Shown here: one piece after another, positions 1-8,833 of the stretch | How positions within the stretch are numbered: position 1 is the first letter of the stretch | Layout of the letters: each line of letters opens with the position of its first letter | Assembly (NCBI GenBank): GCA_001969505.1 | Contig: LSSK01000147.1 | Location: 1-25,486, forward strand | From: Zancudomyces culisetae | Lineage: Eukaryota; Kickxellomycota; Harpellomycetes; Harpellales; Legeriomycetaceae | Reading direction: 5' to 3' | DNA: 25,486 nt | Made by a program: the position numbers and the translations under genes | Notes under the pieces: model-generated | The model's input: only the letters and a program-made list of their open reading frames with translations | Database searches by the model: none | Told to the model about the DNA's origin: nothing

Positions 1-1509
<1,509 letters not shown>

Positions 1510-1943
1510 CTTTTTTTGTTTTTTAGTCATTTTATACCATGCTAGTTTTAACTTTTGTCAGTACTCTCTTTCACCGATCTGGAAAATATAAAAAATAAAT
1601 CAAGTAGCTGAGAAGTGTAAAGCAACAGATTTATGTGTGTTATCTAATCACAAATTCACGACTGCACCGCGTATCAAGTATTAACTCCTATTTTCTTTTA
1701 AAAAATGGGCTAAAGGTACTTTTACCTTAACCTACAATCGTTTTTAAACGAATTGAGAGATTTTGACACTCGAACAACTTTCTTAAACTTTAATTTAAAA
1801 CGCTTGTTAAAAATAGTATTCTTTTTGCAAAGAAAAAACAAACGAAATTGTAATTTTTCTGGTTAGTGCATACAAGCTGCACATAAATATCTGGTAATAA
1901 ATATTTTAGTGCAACCTTCTTGTTTGGAAAAAGGGAAGATATT
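1510..1943. other. Intergenic region between convergent DPM1 and protease genes
   Basis: 434 bases holding the 3' ends of two convergent genes. An AATAAA-type signal lies near 1593 for DPM1. I see no other gene. Confidence 0.5.
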
Positions 1944-3473
1944 CTAAATCGTGAAAATATAAAAAACACTCAGGAAAGCACAAGGCAGTAAAGACACAAG
2001 CCCTAACGAGCCAATGTGCGAAGATGAGGAAAGTAGAAGCTCAGCTGAGCCGTTTGATCCCTGATTGTGAGCGCTAGTATCGTCGGAAGCTGTTGAGGAG
2101 TATACACTGTACGTTTTAGTGTCGGCCACCTGCGCCAGATTAGTAAGAAGTGAACCATCTATACTTGTTAGTTGAGCTAAAACATCTGCGACTGAGGATA
2201 CACTTGCAGAAGTATTGGTACTAGCAGGCTTTTCTGATCGAGTGGCTTGGCTGGTGTTAGCGATCGTTGTAGAGATGCGAGCACTTTGTGTGTTTGAAGA
2301 TGTAGCTGTAGATATGGATGTAGTTGTATGTATGGATGTAGCTGTATCTGTGGCTGTGGCTGTATCTGTGGCTGTGGCTGTGGCTGTATCTGTGGTTGTA
2401 CCTGTGGTTGTGGCTGTATCAACATCGTTATCCCTGCTATCCGCAAGCTGCACAGTTGAACTACTGCTAGTTTTACTAGAACCGATGCTCTGTACGACGC
2501 TGCTAGTAGATGGTATATCTCCAGATAGCTCTTTCTGCCCACTCAATAACACATCTCTACTAACACCAGACGCCGAAGAAATCCAATCAATATAATAATA
2601 AGCATTTGAGAAAAAGTTTCCACTGCCCGTTTGCCCACATTGAAACTGGGACCAATCCTTGGGATATCTAAGGGAGCTGGTAACACCAACCAAATATACA
2701 TTGTCACCTTTATTAACAAGTGCAGAACCCCCAGAATCTCCGAAACATGGGCCTTTGTTGTCTGCATTCAAAGTGCAAATCGTTGCTCCATCATTATCTG
2801 ACCACTGGCCCAACAATGACTTGCAAGTATTGTCAGAAGTAACACTAAGATTTATTTGGTTCAATGTGGATGAAGGCCCGACTGAACCAGACGATGTTGT
2901 CCCCCACCCAACAATGGTAAGTACGTCATTGTCAACTAGACTCTGGTTGTAGATTCTGATTGTATTGGAGACTTCTGATGGAATAGGTTCCGACAAAACC
3001 ACAACTGCAATATCATTAATCAGTGTTTCATAGACAAACCCAGGGTGCACTATGATTTCTGAAGCTTCAAATTGCTTAAAACTGGTAAATTTATCAGACC
3101 CCGCATATACTGTCATCTGCGAAGCCTTAAACTCTGTAGTTCCAGTTTTAACACAGTGTGCAGCTGTAAGAACGACATTATCAGCTATCAGTGTGCCCGT
3201 ACAATATAGTGTATCAGTTGAGGACTTTGTAACTAAAAATATGGATGAGGGAAAATTTGTGTATAAAGCTGGAAGTCCACCAACTATTCTTGGAGACCCG
3301 TTTGCTCTGGCATAATGCCTTGCATTGCCATTGTTGCTGCGGCCCAGAGTACCGTCTTGCGTAGGTAGTGCACTGATTTGCGTACTGAATAGACCAAGTC
3401 CTCCAAAAAAGAACAATGTCGCCAATTTAATAGTTTTTAGGGATGTTTTTTTGCTTATGCTTGAGATATACAT
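1944..3473 (-). CDS. Secreted chymotrypsin-fold (S1A) serine protease, probable GPI anchor
   Basis: The 509-residue product starts with a basic region and a hydrophobic signal segment (about 15-35, likely cut after ISA). A short propeptide then ends at R62, followed by IVGG, the classic activation site. The protease domain (63-about 300) has the full triad: H106 in LTAAHC, D154 in NDIAVV, S247 in GDSGG. Six cysteines (91, 107, 217, 233, 243, 279) fit the three common S1A disulfides. The residue at chymotrypsin position 189 is G241, not Asp, so trypsin-like cleavage after Lys/Arg is unlikely; an elastase- or chymotrypsin-like preference is inferred. Residues 315-470 form a Ser/Thr-rich stalk with TATATD repeats, probably O-glycosylated. 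The last 23 residues are hydrophobic after a small-residue NGSA region, as in GPI signals, so it probably sits at the cell surface or wall. No intron is needed. Function beyond proteolysis is unknown. Confidence 0.94.
   Translation of the reverse strand: MYISSISKKTSLKTIKLATLFFFGGLGLFSTQISALPTQDGTLGRSNNGNARHYARANGSPRIVGGLPALYTNFPSSIFLVTKSSTDTLYCTGTLIADNVVLTAAHCVKTGTTEFKASQMTVYAGSDKFTSFKQFEASEIIVHPGFVYETLINDIAVVVLSEPIPSEVSNTIRIYNQSLVDNDVLTIVGWGTTSSGSVGPSSTLNQINLSVTSDNTCKSLLGQWSDNDGATICTLNADNKGPCFGDSGGSALVNKGDNVYLVGVTSSLRYPKDWSQFQCGQTGSGNFFSNAYYYIDWISSASGVSRDVLLSGQKELSGDIPSTSSVVQSIGSSKTSSSSTVQLADSRDNDVDTATTTGTTTDTATATATDTATATDTATSIHTTTSISTATSSNTQSARISTTIANTSQATRSEKPASTNTSASVSSVADVLAQLTSIDGSLLTNLAQVADTKTYSVYSSTASDDTSAHNQGSNGSAELLLSSSSHIGSLGLVSLLPCAFLSVFYIFTI
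2298..2426 (-). repeat. Hexamer-based repeat coding the protease Thr/Ala/Asp stalk
   Basis: On the plus strand, imperfect units GTGGCT, GTATCT and GATGTA alternate for about 125 bases. On the coding strand they give TDTATATATDTATAT-type sequence (residues about 351-392). The in-frame hexamer period suggests slippage-driven growth of the stalk. Confidence 0.8.
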
Positions 3474-3690
3474 GCTGTTGGTGCGTTAATAATGTGTTTA
3501 TATTTCGTAATTTTTTTTGTTATCTGTGATACTAGAGTAAAATCGATGCAATAGTCGTTTTCCTTAAGTACCTATATGTTGATGAATCACCTTTTGATGC
3601 ACAATATGATATTCTTTTTGAACGAAGGGTAAAAATGTAGGTAGATGCATAAGGTGAGTGTAGTTGAAAATAAAAACGGTACTGCTAAAC

Positions 3691-3700
3691 TATATTTATA
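3691..3700 (-). promoter_or_regulatory. TATA-like element upstream of the protease
   Basis: Reads TATAAATATA on the minus strand, about 218 bases before the protease ATG. Such strings occur by chance in AT-rich DNA, so this is a weak call. Confidence 0.3.
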
Positions 3701-3778
3701 GCTTTTTTTTTACTGTGCTTTTGTTTCTGCTTATTTCTCCAGTGCAGACAACTACAGGGTTTTATGTTGGGGCATCGC

Positions 3779-3826
3779 AGTTACAATTATAATTACAGTT
3801 ACAGTTACAATTACAGTTACAATTTT
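3779..3826. repeat. Hexamer tandem repeat (ARTTAC)n
   Basis: About eight tandem copies alternating AGTTAC and AATTAC (one copy AATTAT), ending in a T-run. It lies about 300 bases upstream of the protease start. It may be a simple microsatellite. Confidence 0.85.
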
Positions 3827-4722
3827 TTTTTTCTTCCTTTTGAATTATTGGAGTTTCGTAACATCAGCGCAATTGCAGGAGGATTGGAGATTTGACGCCT
3901 TATTTATAGAACAACTGTTTGCGCATCCCTGAGAGGGGGAAAAACTATTTGTAATACCTGATCAATTAGCTCCAAATGCTGATTTGGATGTGTAATGAAT
4001 TAAATTTTATAGCTTCAACTATCCGGGAATTAGATAATGCGGGTAAAGTGGTGTTAGTAGCGAAATATTTTGAGGATATTCGAGGAAAGATCGAGGAGAA
4101 AAAGTTCAGCCCCTGCTAATTTGCCTTTTATACAAAACCGGATGAGTGAAATGAGCAGGAGGTGGGATAAGAGATGAGTAAAGTTTCGGTATTTTTTTCA
4201 AACACTCACAATTAGCCTGAAATACTGTCATAAAAGAAATGATTGAGAAAAGTAATTGACGCTTTTTATTTTTCGAGTTGTTCCTATTATGATACTTCAT
4301 TCAACTGATCCTTGATAAGTATGGGAGTTCTCCTTTAGTAGCCAGGAGGGAGATTATATTTCAATGTTTACATCACAAAGTAGTGTTACAATGTAAATTC
4401 GCCTGTCCAACTTGCGAGACCCAAAGCTTTATATACTAATTTAACGAAATCAAAAAAAACTGACCTGGAAAACAAAGTGATAAAAACACAAATTACCACA
4501 ACACTGTAGCTCTATCAGGCATTAATTGCGAGAGTCTATTTTTATCGAATATGTTAATTTACAGCTTTTTTAGTTAATTAAAAAGCTATAGTTGATTGGG
4601 CAAAAAGATCACAAATAGCCATATTGATGTTATTAACCACATTTTCTGCAAAACCCAAATGTGGTGTAACCATAGCTGCAGAATAAAGCATATATCATTT
4701 CCAAACATCACCAACTCGTTAG

Positions 4723-4985
4723 TCCCTATTTGTACTAAAAATAATTCCAAACAAATTTCCTCGAAATGGAATTAAAGAGGATGTAAAGTCGCAAACATAC
4801 AAGATTCCTTGCCCTAATTGCCATGCAGTAAATGTTTGGGATCCAAAAAATAAAATAAAATGGGGCCATTTTGGGTTATTTAGAGGGCTGTGGTCGGCAT
4901 GAGAAAATTAAGCCACCACTTCTTCCATTTGGGTTTGATTCATAACAATAAGAGATGCACTTTGAGTGTGAGTGGACTCTGGTAA
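4723..4985 (+). pseudogene. Possible zinc-ribbon exon(s) or relic
   Basis: From 4723 a frame without a usable Met reads protein-like sequence, including FPRNGIKEDV and then YKIPCPNCHAVNV, with a CPNC metal-binding knuckle, before a TGA at 4903. If a short intron (GT at 4828, AG at 4882-4883) is removed, CPNCHA joins RAVVGMRKLSHHFFHLG and continues through NNKRCTLSVSGLW to a stop at 4983-4985. That order (CPNCH, then a basic/aromatic FFH segment, then a C-terminal Trp motif) resembles small fungal zinc-ribbon proteins, but the expected second CxxC pair is not intact. No start codon or convincing upstream exon was found, and the proposed intron has no clear branch site. It may be a decayed gene, an exon of a longer gene, or chance. 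Confidence 0.3.
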
Positions 4986-5631
4986 TTTCATTGTTTACCC
5001 ATACTTGTTTAACAAGCACTGTCTTGTTTATCGCATATAAATGTTTAGATTGTATTATAACTGCTAGTTTTGATTGTTTTTTTTTACCTGATGGCTAGAT
5101 CAACAAAAAACGAAAACAACCATTTTTATGGAACATTGATAAATATGCATGAGGTTTGCTTACACGCAACTTGGGGATGTACCTGAAACAGCCTGTAGAG
5201 TTACACATGTACACACACCGTTATGTTGGTGGTAACAATATCATGCATAACGTGGAAGGTGTGTATGATACTCCGATATTTAAGCATTCTAGAGTGTTCC
5301 TTGGGTTCCCAGCAAAAAAAAAATAACCGAAAAGATCAAACCCATATATCGGCACTACTTTGTCTAAAGCAGCTTTATCCTTGGAAAAGAAAGGTAATGT
5401 GCTATATGTATGAAGTTGAAGTAGTTTGTGTTTATAAAGAGGATAAAATGAAATACTTTGAAAAAGGTTGTGGTGGACCAACTCTTGTGAAGGCATTGTA
5501 TTATACTAATCAATTTATACTATAAAGTTTTTTAAATAAACTCAAGTTAAAGTCTGTGATTAAAGTTGGCTGTTGGGTCATATACGTAAAAAAAATTGTA
5601 AGCACAGAAATAAAGGAGGAACGGGAAAAAG
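4986..5631. other. Upstream region of the small secreted protein gene
   Basis: AT-rich and without a supported gene. TATA-like strings (TATAAAG at 5433-5439 and at 5521-5527) lie about 195 and 110 bases before the ATG at 5632. A 100-codon open frame at 5223-5525 has no recognisable features. Confidence 0.4.
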
Positions 5632-6303
5632 ATGTATATAACCTTAATAATAACAATCACACAAATCGTTTTTCCACTGGCATTTGGGTACTATCAAATC
5701 GAAAGGTGCGACAATAACAACCGAGAAATAATATTCAAAAGTGACAAAAATACATTCAAGTACAGTTGCCCACAAGGGTTTACATGTAATAGAAAAGTGC
5801 CAAATTCTCTCGAATGTGTTAAAGATGGATATATAAATGGTGTGTGTATGATTGGAGGTAAAATTCAATGTAGTAATAGTGTTATCAAGATAAAAACAGT
5901 GCAAAAAGACAGCAACAAAAGTCAAACTCGCATTTCGAAGCGTTTGCGCCGCATCCTAAAGGAAGAAACTGGTGGCTTGAATAGGCAATGGTCATTAAGG
6001 AAAAGATATATTGGAAATATGGATTCAGAAGGCACCGCTTTCAGAACTAGTCCAGCAGTAAATTCAGCAAGGCAAGTATCAAGAACTACCAACAGCAAAG
6101 GCGGCAGTATTGATAATGAGGAGATAGTTGAAAACGAGGAAGCGGCAACAAACGCAACAGAGGTTCAAGAACAAAAGAAAAGTGCAAGAAAAAAGGTACA
6201 GAAGAGTGGTATCGCAAGTACGGGAGTGTGTAATCATTATCTGCGTGTTTTAATTTATAATTTGAATGGTATTATAGTTTGTTTTATCTTTTCTATATTT
6301 TAG
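5632..6303 (+). CDS. Small secreted cysteine-rich protein, unknown family; 3' end uncertain
   Basis: I do not recognise this protein. As one open frame it is 223 residues: a signal peptide (about 1-19, hydrophobic IITITQIVFPLAFG), a compact domain with six cysteines (26, 46, 52, 62, 72, 80) including CPQGFTC, then a basic tail with dibasic sites (KRLRR near 104, RKR near 123) that a Kex2-type protease could cut, and an acidic/Lys stretch. The Cys spacing is loosely like fungal carbohydrate-binding or effector modules, but I would not assign one. The last 18 residues are hydrophobic. However, a near-perfect branch site (TACTAAC, 6323-6329) and a TTGCAG acceptor (6345-6350) lie just past the stop, so an intron probably removes that tail. 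Candidate donors near 6196, 6226 and 6230 would end the protein at 6359-6361 or 6414-6416. The A-rich ATG context supports the start at 5632. Confidence 0.6.
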   Translation: MYITLIITITQIVFPLAFGYYQIERCDNNNREIIFKSDKNTFKYSCPQGFTCNRKVPNSLECVKDGYINGVCMIGGKIQCSNSVIKIKTVQKDSNKSQTRISKRLRRILKEETGGLNRQWSLRKRYIGNMDSEGTAFRTSPAVNSARQVSRTTNSKGGSIDNEEIVENEEAATNATEVQEQKKSARKKVQKSGIASTGVCNHYLRVLIYNLNGIIVCFIFSIF

Positions 6304-6322
6304 TAGTATAAGTATAGTTTAA

Positions 6323-6350
6323 TACTAACTATTGTATAGTGTAATTGCAG
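6323..6350 (+). promoter_or_regulatory. Intron branch site and 3' splice site
   Basis: TACTAAC at 6323-6329 is followed 21 bases later by the end of TTGCAG at 6350, a textbook fungal 3' intron end. It lies immediately downstream of the open frame that starts at 5632. Confidence 0.6.
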
Positions 6351-6435
6351 ATGAATCCTAATGTTGGTAAGAATGTGCTTGAGTGTATTCAAATTCAATA
6401 TAACGATAGAGTTTGATTCAACAAAACAACTTTGA

Positions 6436-6448
6436 TGAGTCACACGTG
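6436..6448. promoter_or_regulatory. Adjacent bZIP-type and E-box-type sites
   Basis: TGAGTCA (the Gcn4/AP-1 core) is followed directly by CACGTG (a bHLH E-box, within the palindrome ACACGTGT). The motif match is exact, but the site is downstream of one gene and 2.4 kb upstream of the next, so a role is only a guess. Confidence 0.25.
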
Positions 6449-8611
6449 TCATTCAAGAGAGAAGGGAAGAAGGTGGAGTTTTTTGTATTCTCTGTCAGTT
6501 TTTAATTTTAGCAGATGTGGAGTAGAGTTTTCTCTGAAAGGTCTACATTTTATTTACTTGATACAGTTGTGATTGTGATCAAATGTGGGGTATAAATCGG
6601 GGGGGATGGTGTGTGTGAAAGAGGACGAGAAATGCCAGGGTGAGTGAAAAAAAGGCGCAATGTACTTCCAAGGAATGTTGGTGGTAGCAAATTTGGCATC
6701 AATGCAGCAAACATTTACCGCATTTGATCTAGAATCGCATACAATTTATGCCACTTTGGCGATCGATAAATCTTAAACGGTTACCAAGCTTCTAGAGCAT
6801 AATTAATATATTTAAGTAGGACAGTCATTAGTTTGTATTTATTTGTACAGCATGTTGATTACAAAAATCCAGAAGCTAGGCTATATTGTTTTCATTTTCA
6901 ATAATGGATGAGTGGTGATGCGGTGACAATGTGCAATTATGGTCGATTCTAAAGTTTATCTGCGCAACAAACACTCGCTTTTTTCTTATTACTTCTTCCG
7001 CTTCAAAAAAGCAAAAAGCACCGCATAAAAAGAGAACATACGAGACGGAAAGTTCCACATGAATTGTCGATTTTAATTGTGGGCACAAGTATGGTATTGT
7101 GCTCTTTTTTTTGTATTATCAAAATCAGAGTGTAGGTAGGCAAAGAGTGTGATAGGGGATGTGAGTATTGAGCAATGGATTAAACAAAACGTTGCCTATT
7201 CAAAAAAAAATCAATATTATATTTCTTGTTTAGCTATCAAGTTTATTGTGGGTCGATTGGTAAGCTAAATCTAATTTTTGAATAAATCTGTGAATAGTTA
7301 AATGCTTTAGCTCAGGATTTGGAAGAACAAAGGCAACTTGTGTTTGACGTGATTTTTTTTGGACTGGTTTCGGAGGATTAATGCGCTAATAAAAAAAGGA
7401 GGCAAAGTTCATTATATGGGAAATAGCGTTTTACAAAAACCTGATATTGCTGCAATAATTTGAAATACACGACATATAACTAAAAAAATCAAAAGTGCAG
7501 TTAGGTAGTAATAGGGATTTGTGTTTTACGAAAACAAGGCATGGTAAAAGCGTACTGGCTGCAGTAAATGTATATTATGGAAAAAAAGTGTGTATGGGAA
7601 ATATTTAGATAATTAATAACAAAACACACAAGCAAAGATATAAACGATAACAAAAGAAAAGAAAAGAAAAAGGTGGTAAATTAACAGGTATTGGTGCAAT
7701 CAAGAAAGAGATATTTCCTGGGAAAAATAAAGGTAAGAGCTTGATGTTATGTATGAGCAAGCAAATTAGTAGAATGTATTATGGCGTAAAATGGTAACTC
7801 TTATTTAGTACATAAAGTTTAAACATCTCTTTTTCCAGCTAAAAGCTACATCACAAATGCGGAAAGAATTTGGTATAACTGTTTTTTTTGGTATTGTTAC
7901 ATAAAAGTGGAATAACTCTATTAGCTATACTTAGTAATGGACGAGTTTGTGTGCTATAAAATTGGGTTGCTCCTAGAATTTAGGAAAAAAAAATTTTTCT
8001 TTTTGAGGAGAGGGGGAAAAAGAAATTGTGCAATAAAGGGCGTGAATTTGTGCACAATGAATGATTTGGTTTTATAATGAAGATGATGTCAAAATAGATT
8101 TATTATGCATAAAATTGATATTTAGAGGTGCAATAAAAAAAAGAAAAAAAATGGAGGGTGAAAAAAAAAGATACTAGTGAATTGACGCGAGATAATTATT
8201 GAAGAATATGTAAATCCAGAACATTGACAATTTTAGGATTTATATCCCATTTAAATCCATGTTGCTTAAATTGGAAAGCTACAAAAGGAACGTGGAAGGA
8301 TTAATTAGAAAAAATACAACTCAAATATTGAGGCGAAACTAATTCAACTAATAGAAAATTGTATGCTGGTGTAAAACAGCTAACGTTAAAGACAACTATA
8401 GCTAATTAAGACAACCCAAAGTTTGAATAATTAGCGAAAGATTAATAGATGTTTGGGAGGTAGAGACATTAACAAAGAGAATATAACGAAAAAAGGGGGT
8501 GGAGATCTAAGGCATGAGACATGTTGAACATTTTGTTTAAAAAACAACATAATTGATCAAAGAAAAAAAAATAAAGACTGAAAGCTAAAAACGAGAGCAG
8601 GAATTATAATA

Positions 8612-8618
8612 TATAAAG
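8612..8618 (+). promoter_or_regulatory. TATA-like element upstream of the coiled-coil gene
   Basis: TATAAAG, within ATATATAAAG, about 216 bases before the ATG at 8834. Weak in AT-rich DNA. Confidence 0.28.
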
Positions 8619-8734
8619 AGGATACGAGGCATAGGTTATTATTTGATAACCATATTAATCTTCAACTGTATTTCTGGAGGGGTAAATAGAAAGGCAAACC
8701 AACAATATTGTATTATAGGAATAGGGATAGGAAC

Positions 8735-8765
8735 AGAAATAGAAATAGAAATAGAAATAGAAATA
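8735..8765 (+). repeat. (AGAAAT)5 microsatellite in the 5' leader
   Basis: Five perfect AGAAAT units ending about 70 bases before the ATG at 8834, so probably inside the transcribed leader. The sequence just upstream (GGAATAGGGATAGGAACAG) looks like decayed copies. Confidence 0.9.
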
Positions 8766-8833
8766 GCTATAAGAAGGTAGTATAGAAAGAGAAGCAAAGA
8801 CCAAGAAAGCAAAGATAAAAAAAAAAGCAAAAC

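Larger units (their letters stand above)
3474..4722. other. Gene-poor intergenic stretch upstream of the protease
   Basis: About 1.25 kb with frequent stops in all frames. It contains the protease upstream region, a TATA-like element on the minus strand, a hexamer repeat, and a small inverted repeat (4563-4587, AGCTTTTT facing AAAAAGCT around a TTAATTAA core). I see no protein or RNA gene that I can support. Confidence 0.45.
6417..8833. other. Gene-poor intergenic stretch
   Basis: About 2.4 kb, increasingly A/G-rich on the plus strand toward the coiled-coil gene, with stops in every frame. It contains an adjacent TGAGTCA and CACGTG pair (6436-6448), a 38-codon frame at 6660-6776, an AAAAG-type run near 7655-7671 and a TATA-like string at 8612. 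I see no tRNA or other RNA gene and no coding gene I can support. Confidence 0.45.

Noticed and set aside
2177-2595. Two long open frames (one on each strand) rich in Gln-Pro or Val-Ala repeats over the protease stalk
   Set aside because: They are other-frame readings of the hexamer repeat inside the protease gene; the repeat keeps several frames open at once.
1944-3473. Recent transfer of the protease from an animal host
   Set aside because: The S1A fold is animal-like, but the GPI-like tail, repeat stalk and base composition fit the surrounding DNA. Without a phylogeny, transfer cannot be claimed.
5223-5525. 100-codon plus-strand frame before the small secreted protein gene
   Set aside because: No recognisable motif, signal peptide or conserved pattern, and it overlaps an equally featureless antisense frame.
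6660-6776. 38-codon frame reading MYFQGMLVVANLASMQQ and ending in LAIDKS
   Set aside because: It looks somewhat protein-like but is too short to support, with no splice partner found. It could be an exon if transcripts show it.
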